This document shows positions 1 to 11,764 of a stretch of 64,000 bases of DNA, piece by piece. A program made the translations under genes and the position numbers. Under the pieces are notes generated by a model, which saw nothing but the letters and a program-made list of their open reading frames with translations, was not told the origin of the DNA and ran no database searches. Positions within the stretch are counted from its first letter, which is position 1, and every line of letters begins with the position of its first letter. The stretch comes from Cavenderia fasciculata (taxonomy: Eukaryota > Evosea > Eumycetozoa > Acytosteliales > Cavenderiaceae), in NCBI RefSeq assembly GCF_000203815.1, contig NW_004457713.1, forward strand, positions 62,001 through 126,000. Reading direction: 5' to 3'.

Positions 1-315
1 AGAGATCAAGTTAAAAAGGACAATAGACAAAAGATGATCGAACGGTCAAAGGCAATCAAAGAAAAGAACAAAGAAAAAGAAACCAAATCAAAAGAGAAAT
101 TGGATCAAATGAAAAAGGAAAATACAAGAGCACCACTCTCTTTTTTGCCATCGACTGACAATAGTAGCACTCTTTATGACAAGGACGATGAAGATGACGA
201 TAAGTTTTCATACGAACAAGGTTCTGCCGATCATGATGGTGGATCAAAACAAAAGAAACCAAAATTAAAACCAAATGTTAAAAAACCAAACAACAATAAG
301 AACTTTCATAGATAG
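1..315 (+). CDS. 3' end of a lysine/glutamate-rich protein (partial)
   Basis: The reading frame is open from base 1 to the stop at 313-315, so this is the C-terminal ~104 residues of a gene that begins before the window. The segment is highly charged: a Lys/Glu-rich helix-forming stretch (KEKNKEKETKSKEK), an acidic run (KDDEDDDK), then a basic tail (KQKKPKLKPNVKK) ending in Asn and Arg. This composition is common in nucleolar or RNA-processing proteins, but no diagnostic motif is visible and I do not recognise the family. A short GATA/CAGA microsatellite starts at the stop codon. Confidence 0.6.
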   Translation, partial: RDQVKKDNRQKMIERSKAIKEKNKEKETKSKEKLDQMKKENTRAPLSFLPSTDNSSTLYDKDDEDDDKFSYEQGSADHDGGSKQKKPKLKPNVKKPNNNKNFHR

Positions 316-316
316 A

Positions 317-350
<34 letters not shown>

Positions 351-885
351 ATCCAATCAACCATAAAATAAATATATTTATAATAATAAATTAAAGATGA
401 ATATTCATTATAATAATCTATTATTTTTATTATTATTATTATTTTGGGCAGAGTTGTGTGTTGTATTTTTAGGTTGGTTAACCAATAAATCGCATTTCAA
501 TTGATTTTGTGTAATTGTTCTGAGAGAGTTGTGTTTTCGAAACAGGATTGGTGTGGGTTTCAATTTTTTGTGTTACCATCTATCACAAGAAAACCAAATT
601 GTGTGTGTTGGTTTCCTCCTTTTTTTTTTATAAAGATTGCTCGTGAATGTTTGTGTGTATCTGTGTGTGACTAGAGTTGTGTAATTCTCTTTAGGTATTT
701 GGATAATAATAATAATAATAATAATATTTTTAATTTAATAAATAATTATTATTCCTAAAAAAGACGATTTCATTTTTTAAAAATTTTCAAAGATTCTGAC
801 AAAGAAGGTTTTTCCCTCGTAGTTAGTTTGCACCTTACCTCATAGACAGATAGATAGATATATAAAACTATATAACTAAAATATA
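316..885. other. intergenic region before the calcipressin gene
   Basis: It opens with (GATA)n passing into (CAGA)n at 311-350. It then holds TG-rich DNA and poly-T (611-630), an AAT run at 703-724, and AT-rich DNA up to the start codon at 886. I see no ORF or RNA gene. It should contain the terminator of the gene to the left and the promoter of the gene to the right. Confidence 0.5.
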
Positions 886-1649
886 ATGCAATCTTTAAAT
901 GATCAATTAGAACAACTAATAATAGAAAATAATGATATAGAGAATCAACCACCAGAACAACAAAATAAAGACACAAATAGTACTGCAGTAGGAACGACTA
1001 CTACTACTAGTGCAAAAGAGATGAATCATATAATAAGACAAAAAAAGATACAACTATTGTTAAAAAGAGAACCTACCAATGTATTGATTCTCGAGAATAT
1101 AGATCAACAAACAGGTTTCAATGTACAAACATTGATAGAAGAATACCTCGAACAATCTTGTTTGACTCCGCTTGTGTTGGCTCGTTACATTTCAATACTC
1201 AATTCTCTCATATTTGTATTTGCACATAGAAACGATGCTCATCTATCAAAGTTATTAATAGAAAGACAACCAATCATTAAAAAATCATTTAACTTGTATT
1301 TTGGAAAAGTATGTACAAACAAAAAGAAGAAAGAAAAGGTTATAGTTTTATTAATTCTTTTTTTTTTTTTTTTAATCTATAGGAATTGTCAGAATCAATC
1401 ATTCGAAAACATCAACTATTACCACCTTTTGCAACAAGACAATTTTTAATATCACCTCCTCTTTCACCACCAGAGGAATGGGAAACACCTGGAGATGGAC
1501 TCGAGGAGGGACCAGAAGATGGTATCGAAAATCATCCATCTTCTTTTTCTGGATTCGATCCACAACAACTTAATAGTCGATTACAACTTGTTTATCAAGA
1601 CCAAACAAACAATAACTTTCCATCTATTAGTGTTGAATTCTGTACATAA
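886..1649 (+). CDS. calcipressin / regulator of calcineurin (RCAN) family
   Basis: Two exons, 886-1308 and 1383-1649 (donor GTATGT, acceptor CTATAG, phase 0), give 229 residues. The diagnostic feature is QFLISPPLSPPEEW at about residues 161-174. It matches the conserved calcipressin signature (in animals LISPPASPP), whose serines are GSK3/MAPK-type phosphosites and which docks on calcineurin. The C-terminus ends in PSISVE, the position and form of the RCAN PxIxIT-like calcineurin-binding motif. Residues 60-145 (NVLILENI..) occupy the place of the RRM-like fold but are poorly conserved. Expected role: cytosolic binding and feedback regulation of the Ca2+/calmodulin phosphatase calcineurin. The N-terminal ~45 residues are Gln/Asn/Thr-rich linker. 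The start is the first ATG, preceded by an AT-rich leader. Confidence 0.85.
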
Positions 1650-1856
1650 ATAATAATAATAATAATAATAAATCAATAATAATTGTAATAATAAATAATT
1701 AATAACTCTCTGAGCTCAAATCTCTGACCTGCCCCACTCTTCTCTCCTGTGTAATTTTAAAAATATTTTTGTTTTATTATCAAAGCACAACTCTTATGTC
1801 GTTTGATGGAAATATATTGATTGGTTATATACATGAATATTATATTATATATATAT

Positions 1857-3848
1857 CTATTTTTTAATAGTTGACACTCTAGAAATTCTTGTTGGTAATC
1901 TTAACATTGAACTACCAGTAGTGGTGGTGGTGGTGGAAGATGGAGCACTGGTTGTTGGATCAGATACTGGCTTACTTGAAGTGCTTGATGACAATGATGA
2001 TGATGATGACGAAAGAGTACTTGGTGTGGCATTGGATCCCACTACTGGTTTTTTCATGGATGAAGAGAGAGTACTTGATGTAAGAGTACTGGTTGGACGA
2101 CTAGTCAATGTAGGTGGGAGCTTTGGTGGTAATCCGCTGGTAGTGGTCGTAGTGGCAGAGGCCAATCTACTCTTCATCTCTTTGAGATCGGCCAATTTCT
2201 TTTTCTTTTCCTCAAGATTAAAGGTACTAGCATTGCTGGTCAATGTGGTCTTTGGAATCTATCATAGATAATAATAATTATTATTAGTATTAGCAAAAGA
2301 AAAGTTGGTAATATAAAAATATAGATTTTGTTCAACAATATTTACCTTGGGTACTTCGGTATTTTCTACAGCAGTCGTTGGGGCTGTTGATTGAGAATCG
2401 GTAATGGTTCTCTTTTTGAGTTCACTACTAGCAGTTGGCATTACCAATCTTGAAAGTGGCTTGCTATTTGATGATATGGTCGGCTTTGTCAAAGTACTAG
2501 TGGTAGCAGTAGTCTGAGGAGTGGTAGTAGTAGTGGTGGTGGTGGTAGCGGTAGTAGTGGCACATTTGGACTTTAAATTGGCAATTCTTGTCTTCCATAA
2601 ATTGTCTACAGACGATGCAGTTGCAGCTGGCTTGGAGGTCTCTTGAGATTCCGATTCTTCAACAAGCACTTTGGGTGTTTCAACCAACAATTGTTCAACT
2701 GTTATTTCTTTAGGTTCCTCTTGTTTAATACGTTCTTCTTGTTCCAATTGGTCAAGTCTAATCTTTTCAGCTCTTTCTCTTTCCAAACGGTCTTGTTCCA
2801 TACGTTCTTCTTGTTCCAATTGGTCAAGTCTAATCTTTTCTAATCTTTCTTGTTGTTCCATACGTTCTTGTTCTAATCTTTCTTGTTCAACTCTTTCTTG
2901 TTCCAATTGGTCAAGTCTAATCTTTTCTAATCTTTCTTGTTCCAATCTTTCTTGTTCCAATTGGTGGAGTCTAATCTTTTCCAATCTTTCTTGTTCCATT
3001 CTTTCTTGTTCCAATCTTTCTTGTTCAATTCTTCCTTGCTCCAAACGCTCTTGTTCAATACGTTCTTGTTCCAATTGATAAACTCTAATCTTTTCCAATC
3101 TTTCTTGTTCCAATTGGTCGAGTCTAACCTTTTCTAATCTTTCTTGTTCCAATTGGTCAAGTCTAATCTTTTCCAATCTTTCTTGTTCCAATTGGTCAAG
3201 TCTAATCTTTTCTAATCTTTCTTGTTCCAAACGTTCTTGCTCCAATCTTTCTTGTTCAGCTCTTTCTTTTTCAATAAGTTCTTGTTGTCTTTGTTTTTCT
3301 TGAATCAATAATACTTTGAAAGATTTCTTTTGGGCAAACATTCTCCAAAGTGATTGAATCTTTATGGCAGAGTTTTTGAGCTTGAGGAAATCAGATCTTT
3401 GACGATGTGCTCTAAAGGCAGACTGGATCGTGATGGCAGATGATTTCTTTTTAAGATAGTTTAATCTGATGGCACGTGATCTAACAGCATTTGTGATAAT
3501 GGTGGCAGCGTTATCGTTGATTTGATCGGTTTTGACAATTTGAGCTTGACTAGTATCTTTGAGGAATACTGTCTTTCTTCTCTTTCCCAATTTGTTTGAT
3601 ACTGCAATCTCTTCTTTGGTCACTACACCAAAGAATACTTCATTGTCTACAATATTATTTTGTTGTTGTTTTTTAATAATGTTATTATTATTTTGATTAT
3701 TGATATTATTAATATTGTTGTTATCTCTAAGTATGTTGATATTAAGTTGTTTTTGAACATATGATTTCATTGATTCCTTTGAAACCATGGTATTAGGTTC
3801 ACTATTCTCTTTGTCTTGTTCTAAAAATTTAACTGTTTTACTTGTCAT
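1857..3848 (-). CDS. IQ-motif and coiled-coil protein with a KEN-box-like N-terminus
   Basis: Exons 3848-2346 and 2258-1857 (intron 2345-2259, donor GTAAAT, phase 0) give ~634 residues. I chose the ATG at 3848; an in-frame ATG at 3968 would add 40 residues that look like untranslated leader. In order: QDKENSEPN (KEN-box-like, residues 11-19), an Asn-rich linker, two IQ motifs ([14 protein letters not shown] ~138-151, [14 protein letters not shown] ~161-174) for calmodulin or light-chain binding, and a ~200-residue helix built from repeats of [14 protein letters not shown] Thr-rich tail follows, and then a basic, Ser/Pro-rich C-terminus with [11 protein letters not shown]. No motor or enzyme domain is visible. 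The mix resembles cytoskeletal or spindle-associated scaffolds such as ASPM-like proteins, but that is only an analogy. Confidence 0.75.
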
Positions 3849-4101
3849 TTTTTTAGTTATCTCTTTTCTCTTCTCTTCTCTTCTCTTACTTTTTTGATTA
3901 AAGAAATAACACACCTCTCGACATAGCATAACATTATTATGTGATGAGACTTCATTTTTGTTTTTCATTCAACGGTAAAAAGCGCCAAAAAATATTTCAA
4001 ATTTTTAAATTATTTAATTTTTCATGAACTTCAGAATCAATGGTTCTATTATTATTATTATTGTTCATTTAAAAGTCATGTGATAGATTATAACAATAAT
4101 A

Positions 4102-4367
4102 ATGAATAATAATAATAACAACAATAACAACAATAATCTAGATACAAATAGTAATTCATCTTTTTTACTTCAAATCAACAACAACAACAACAACAACAAC
4201 CAAATTTACAATGCCCAAGATGTCATTTAACGCTAGTAGGATATCATTTAAACTTTAAAGAGAAATTATATTGTTGTACACAATGCAGTTTCCCCATTGA
4301 TGATCAATGCATGCAAGACTATATATTTCAACAACAAAATAACAACAACAAAAAGGAAAAGAAATAA
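4102..4367 (+). pseudogene. small Asn/Gln-rich CxxC-CxxC zinc-ribbon ORF, frame broken
   Basis: A start codon at 4102 opens an Asn-rich frame that reaches SNSSFLLQINNN and then terminates. Shifting by one base near 4161-4200 continues into polyGln and then a clear zinc-ribbon: CPRC (4212-4223), about 16 residues, then YCCTQC (4269-4286), ending at the stop 4365-4367 after an Asn/Lys tail. The zinc-ribbon frame has no ATG of its own and an in-frame stop at 4152. No GT..AG intron can join the two frames, because there is no AG between 4152 and 4211. So it is either a one-base sequence error in a T-run or triplet repeat, or a recent pseudogene. The ribbon family is not recognised. Confidence 0.5.
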
Positions 4368-4990
4368 TAATTTTAATAGTAATATTAATAGAATAATAAT
4401 AAAACGCAAGCTCCTATGCACAACAACATTCATCGGTGCACACACTTTACAACAAAATGTTTACAATGAAATTTAATTAAAGAAACTTCATTTGAAGTTT
4501 ATCATAAGATTATTCTTTTGACCTTTGTTTTCCGATCAGGATTGACATGTCCGTGTTGTTTTGTACCATGGTCAGATTGGGGGTCACATGTCGCCCCTGA
4601 CACCAAGATATCTTTATATTTTCTGTTTAATAGCACCCATACTCTCAACAAACAGGAGGTTTATGGGGTAGGGATCTATTGATAGGATATTTATTTATGA
4701 AATTTACGATAAAACAAGAAACCCCTATCAACAGAAAACGGAAAGGAAAAATGACAACGGAGAAAAAAAAAATAAGATTGAGGGCTTTTCTGACAGTTGT
4801 TAAAAATCGATTCGGAAGTTGTAAAAAAAACGTCATCACCTGACGACCTGATACCCGCAGTGTCAAGAACCCCTACTTTTTTTTTCAACAAGATCTTTGT
4901 TGGTTTTTTAGTGATTTTTTTTAATTTTTTTTTAAAAACGAGGAAACGTAAACTGCTCTTTCCTCCTCCTACGGTGTCCACGATCGCTCT

Positions 4991-4998
4991 TTATAAAA
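4991..4998 (+). promoter_or_regulatory. TATA box of the cysteine proteinase gene
   Basis: TTATAAAA lies 64 bp upstream of the ATG at 5062, in a short stretch of mixed composition between T-rich tracts. This is a usual spacing for dictyostelid promoters. Confidence 0.5.
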
Positions 4999-5055
4999 CA
5001 AAACTTGTCAACAACTCTTTCACAGTACAGTTATATATATATACAATAGATATAA

Positions 5056-6900
<1,845 letters not shown>

Positions 6901-8100
6901 ATTAATTAATAAATAATTAAATAATTGTCAAAATTAATGTACCTGTACCGATCTTGTTTTTTGTGGACAGATAATTAAAGTCAGCTATTTGTAGCCACAT
7001 AAGAAAAAGATCAACTCACAACAGAAACAACTGCTTCGTCAAATATATTTGAATGGATCATTACCTCTGAATCAATGCCTTGTCCTTTGTAAAACCAATT
7101 TATAATATTTGTTCTTTTTCGGGCTGTTGTGGATAAGGTATTTGTTTAGAGATGGTCGGGTACAAGAAAAATCTGTGGCAGATTAGGATACCTTTGGGAT
7201 TTTGGTTTGGCCCATTTTTCTTTTTATTTTTTGAATTTTTTCAAAGCATCTCTATACTCGAAATAAAGGTTTGGGTGATCAATTGCAAATTGGTTCTTCA
7301 TCGTTCTATGTAAATAGAATGAATATACGAGTCACACAATATATTGCATGGTTACAACAGACAGTAGATGCCCACTGGTGTGGCATTCTTTGGAGAAATA
7401 TGATATGGATTAATAGTTTTTCAAGGGAATGATGCACTACCTTTTTTTTGCTTCATATTATTCAAGTGATCAATGGATTGACTGATGGATAGATAACCAG
7501 TGTAAAAAAACAACATTTCAAATTTTGAACTATGATTCTATGGCAACATTCAAGTGGGAATCTCAAAATACCATATCTCCACACACTACAAATTAAATTG
7601 CAATAATAATCATCAAACCATCATCGGACCAGTCTCGTTTTGGTTTGTCTCGCAAATTTCACCACACGTGTTTTATGGAAATATTAGATAAAAACCATTG
7701 GAACTGATGATGGTTGAACATCACTATCGTCAGATTAATCATCATCTTTTAGTCATACAATCAAGTATACTTTAGGTTATCTATCTATTTATTTATCTAT
7801 CCACTTTACTTTTACAAGGAAGAGAGAGAGACTATTGATATTTAGTTTAAGAGAACATTTACACTTTTATAGGTTTATATAAATTCTGACTATCACATTC
7901 ACATTGGGTACTACTTGTACCACAATCTTATCTTATTAATATACATTAGTGTACATTCAAAACCAACCTTTGCACTTATCTTTATCACTTGATAAAGAGA
8001 AAGAGAAGGGGAAAGAGAGAGATTATAGTAATATTTATATAAATTCTAGCTATCATATTCACATTGGGTACTACTTGTACTTATCCTATTTCAACCTTTA

Positions 8101-8131
<31 letters not shown>

Positions 8132-8462
8132 ACATTATCTTTATCGCTGAATTGTAACAATATTGAGAGAGAGGAAGAGAAAGAGAAAGAAAAGAAAGAG
8201 AGATTATGGTTATATAAAAATATATAATATATATTCACATTCACAAGTTGGCCAATATATCAACTACAAGAGGTAATTATCAATCAAACAACAAATATCA
8301 AATATGATCAACGTCACTAACTTATTTTGTTCAGTACTTTCTTATACTGTTTAGGGCTTGTCATAGCTAAATTATATATTTTTTTTTCCAACAATGTAAA
8401 TATTTATTTTATTTAAAAAGAGGTTTTTTTTATTTTTTTTATTAATTTTATTTTTATTTTAG
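6901..8462. other. 1.5-kb gene-poor interval with a 160-bp direct repeat
   Basis: No convincing coding sequence is visible. It contains the 3' flank of the proteinase gene, mixed-composition DNA (7000-7760), and a degenerate 160-bp direct repeat at 7874-8230 rich in GAGA runs. The last part (8300-8462) probably holds an upstream exon or leader of the next gene: a possible donor GAG/GTAATT at 8272 and an acceptor TTTTAG ending at 8462. I could not settle a unique first exon. Confidence 0.5.
7874..8080 (+). repeat. degenerate 160-bp tandem repeat
   Basis: The ~47-bp block 7874-7920 (TTTATATAAATTCT..ACATTGGGTACTACTTGTAC) recurs at 8034-8080 with few changes, offset by exactly 160 bp. Each copy is flanked by GAGA-rich runs and by TTATCTTTATC motifs, and a third partial copy is seen around 8195-8250. 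This looks like a small tandem duplication. Confidence 0.75.
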
Positions 8463-8586
8463 GGTTGGTTATTCAAAACAACATCCGGGAATTCTTTTGA
8501 TTTACCGCATCCTTATCAGAAAATGGACTATCGGCGCCACCTGGGACAAATTAATATCAAATTGCCCAGCCAGGCACCAAAGTAGC

Positions 8587-9597
8587 ATGACTGCCAATGT
8601 CGACATTGCCAATTTCACAGAGGATGACAAGTTTATCAAAATTGGATATATTGGATCGACTGGCGGTCCTTTTGCCAGATTCAGGGCTCATGCCAGTCCA
8701 AATTCAGGTTGTCCCAAAGTATGCGCCGCGATCCAAACGGCCAGATCGTTTATTATTGAAGTTGTAGATTTTGGACCAAGAGGCCCCAAAGGGATGCTAC
8801 TGGAGATCAAGCACATCAGAGAAACTGGAATCAGCCAGTCTCTGAATGCAACAACGTGGATGCCAGAGTTCAAGCCAAAGATGTTTTCGTTTGTATTTTC
8901 CGATCGTTCCAATGAAAAAATCCCCGCCCATGGATGTACTGAATATGTGTTGATTCGTTTTCTTGGCACCCGTATCAAATCTTGTTCATTCCCACAATTC
9001 CAAAATCAACTCAATTACCTTTACCAACACATAATGGAGTCATTCCTAAAAAAACAATCAATATCATTCATGTTTTTCAGGAGCACAAAACATATAACAC
9101 TGATAACATTACATCCACATTTCTTCCTCGAGATGTATGGACTTGGGAAAGCAGAGGAAATTGTGGTCAACATCCAACCTATTATCCAATTCTCTGTATT
9201 CAATACAAAGTTTGGTAATAACTCCTTCACAATGTTCCTTGGTCGAGATGGAAACTTTTATAGAGTGCCAAAGCCAAATATGTTTCACGCTCGTCCCAAT
9301 ATCACTTTGGATGGCCCACTCAGGGATTCAATCACAAACAACAATTTCATCGTGGTTAGAGGGACACCCGCCATGGAAGGTAGACCCAAGTTAGCAATAG
9401 AGTGCATCTTTAACAAGGTGACGTTTATGCCAAACCTCACCAAAGAGCAAACCATCTCTTATCTGAACCAACTCTCGTCAGAGGAAGTCAAAACAGACTC
9501 GTCTCTCCCTGGACTCCACAAGGTGCCACTCCGTTTAAACGGATTCACTTTCTGGAAAGATGTTTCTGGGTCCAAGACAATCAATTGTTGCCTATAA
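8587..9597 (+). CDS. GIY-YIG-like domain protein, N-terminal part (frame-disrupted gene, part 1)
   Basis: The frame is open from the acceptor at 8461-8462. The first in-frame ATG is 8587 (MTANVDIANF), giving 336 residues; an upstream exon may add ~40. Residues ~18-85 read like a GIY-YIG nuclease core: IGYIGST with a following Arg (ARFRAH), then GCPKVCAAI, then IIEVVDFG, then a helix with LLEIKHIRETG and SLNATTW. The YIG strand, the catalytic-type Arg and the helix Glu are all present, but no clear GIY strand is seen upstream. The rest (MFLGRDGNFYRV, IVVRGTPAMEG) is unrecognised. The frame stops at 9597 just as the next frame (from 9585) takes over with similar composition, so this is probably one gene with a frameshift. 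I do not know its function. Confidence 0.6.
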   Translation: MTANVDIANFTEDDKFIKIGYIGSTGGPFARFRAHASPNSGCPKVCAAIQTARSFIIEVVDFGPRGPKGMLLEIKHIRETGISQSLNATTWMPEFKPKMFSFVFSDRSNEKIPAHGCTEYVLIRFLGTRIKSCSFPQFQNQLNYLYQHIMESFLKKQSISFMFFRSTKHITLITLHPHFFLEMYGLGKAEEIVVNIQPIIQFSVFNTKFGNNSFTMFLGRDGNFYRVPKPNMFHARPNITLDGPLRDSITNNNFIVVRGTPAMEGRPKLAIECIFNKVTFMPNLTKEQTISYLNQLSSEEVKTDSSLPGLHKVPLRLNGFTFWKDVSGSKTINCCL

Positions 9598-10778
9598 AGT
9601 CAACACTAAGATCAAGTGACGATACTTTTAGAGTTTATATTGGAACAAATCTAGATGAACAAAACATTCTTTTTCGATCAAAGACTTATGACGACGATAA
9701 ACTTCACCAATGTTCAAAAGAGTGCCCTCTCAATGGAATGCCAATCGATTCCACTTATTCTCAAATCGGTCAATGTTTACTGTTACATTATTTCAAATTA
9801 GAAAACAAAGTGACCCGCTCCGAACCCATCACAAAGGTATCCAACGAGGACTGGACCAAATTCCTCCCTAAATATGCAGTTTGTATGGATTCATTTAAGC
9901 ATCCCCACGACCACCAGAAAGCCAGTACCAAAGCCCCCACCGAGACCAACGGTTATATAGACATTCGCAAGGCAAAGAACATTACTGGAGCTATCAAAAC
10001 AATTACAGCCCACAACAAATTCGATCTCTCCTTGGATCCCGAAACCCAACAGTTATACTCTCAATCAAATGTCAATATCTTATGGAAAAGATCAGAGGAT
10101 ACTGATGCTAAAAGATCAGATGTAGCATGCCAGGCAGCCATTTCTTATTCCAACCCGATCATTCTATTGTTCCACGGGAAAACTCCACCAACTCTTGAGA
10201 TCTTTAAGAAAAAGATCAAGTACTCTGAGCACTCGCTTGACTTTTTCAACAAACTCCAAGACACGCTTAAGATCACATATGATGATGCCATCAAGGTTAG
10301 AACCTTCCCCGAGGAATGGGGTACCCCCCTTGAATATGGCCTCGAAAGTCTCAACATCCCTCGAGACAACCCAATATACCAAACCAAATTAGAGGTTAAC
10401 CTCGATGACCTCGAGGAAGATGATCCAAATGACGCGTCTACCCAGAGATTAAAGGTATTTCATGATGCATTCTTTGCCTTACAACCACAACAGCCCCAAC
10501 AAGTACGATACGTTATCGAAAAGACAATGTCCAATCACAATCTTATTGATCCAAATCAAAATTGTAAGTTTATTCATTTTTTAAAACATTATTATTTGTG
10601 TTTTTATTAATTTGTCTAATCTATTTTTATAGTGATGATTGAGAATCTTCATTCAAAGTTTACCAATAATGGAGTCAACCAAGAAGAAATCAAGAAAAAT
10701 CTTGCTAATAATATGGATCGTCTTGAGGCCCATATGCTCTCAGCAAATAGAAAACAATGTTTAGTTGTGACAATCTAG
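9585..10778 (+). CDS. continuation of the GIY-YIG-like gene (part 2)
   Basis: This frame overlaps the end of part 1 and has no ATG where it begins; the first is at 9738. The obviously coding sequence LRSSDDTFRVYIGTNLDEQN precedes that ATG, which argues that it continues part 1 after a one-base frameshift near 9585. Exon 9585-10563, donor GTAAGT, and exon 10633-10778 (phase 1 junction) run into TAG at 10776-10778. No domain is recognised. Visible features are a Cys pair (CSKECPLNG), charged helices and a QQPQQPQQ run. Adding one base in the A-run near 10752 would carry the frame into part 3 (ANRK then MFSCDNLELG), suggesting a second frameshift. Confidence 0.5.
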
Positions 10779-10977
10779 AATTGGGTTTGGACAAGCCACC
10801 AGTCGATCATACCAAAACCGTCGACCAACGCCTTGGTGACATATTTGTTGATGAAGACGAAGAAATTGGAGTAGACATGGATGATGGTAACTTAGAAAAT
10901 GACTATGGTCAATATACAACATATAATAACAGTAATAGTATTAATAATAATCAGAATAATACTACGAATATTAATAC

Positions 10978-11021
<44 letters not shown>

Positions 11022-11764
11022 GTAATAGTAATAATAATAATATGAGCAATAATAATTTTTACCAATACTTTGATTATAAAGAAGAAGAAATTAAATCCAC
11101 CAAGGTGGTCCATAAAGATACCAAAAGACCTCGTCGTCAATCCAATACTGGTCAGCCCAAGAAAAAATCAAAACCCTCTTCTACTACCACCAACAAGAAA
11201 CAAGAGGCATTTGGCACCAACAAGAAACAAAAGACCTCCTCCAAGATTGTCGATGTTTCAGATGAATATGACCAAGAGAATAATAGAAAAGAATACGATG
11301 ATGATGATGATGATGATGATGAAGACATCTTTGGAGAAGATTATATTAATCAAGTCAAATATTTGGAAGAACGCAAAGAGGAAGAATATGAACATTTGGA
11401 TCGCCAACAGCAGCAAATTAATGAAGAGACAATTACTACCACCACCACAACAACCACTACTACCACAACTACACAACAACCATTGATGATTTCCAGCACC
11501 GACACAGATATGGTATATTCTGATACAGGTTCCGAATGGAGAGACTCTGAATATGGTGATGACCCACCACCCATGTCTCCTGCCGCTCTATTGGCAATCA
11601 CCCCTGTTCGTAATATTGAACAGTTTGAATACGAGTACAATGAAGAAGAAGAAAAGTGTACTGGAATTTTCTTGGCTGGAAGGGCGGACAATATGATTCC
11701 CCAAGATGATGGCTCTTCCGATAATTCTCAGAATATATTCTTTAAATGGTTTTATTTCCCTTGA
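10757..11764 (+). CDS. acidic, Asn-rich C-terminal part of the same locus (part 3)
   Basis: ATG 10757 starts a 335-residue frame overlapping the end of part 2 by 22 bases. It may be a separate gene, but MFSCDNLELGLDKPP directly continues part 2 if one base is missing in the A-run before it. Contents in order: an acidic stretch (FVDEDEEIGVDMDDG), polyAsn (~75-100), a basic Lys/Pro-rich, NLS-like region (KRPRRQ, KKKSKP, NKKQKTSSK), an acidic Asp run, polyThr, and a tyrosine/acid-rich end (FEYEYNEEEEK). This composition suits a nuclear protein. No enzymatic domain is visible. Confidence 0.5.

Noticed and set aside
2643-3137. Several plus-strand Ser/Cys/Phe/Leu-rich frames
   Set aside because: Antisense shadows of the Glu/Arg/Leu coiled-coil repeats of the IQ-motif gene.
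7949-8227. 92-codon Tyr/Lys/Glu-rich frame
   Set aside because: Low complexity, made by the 160-bp tandem repeat and an ATT run; no domain, no splice signals.
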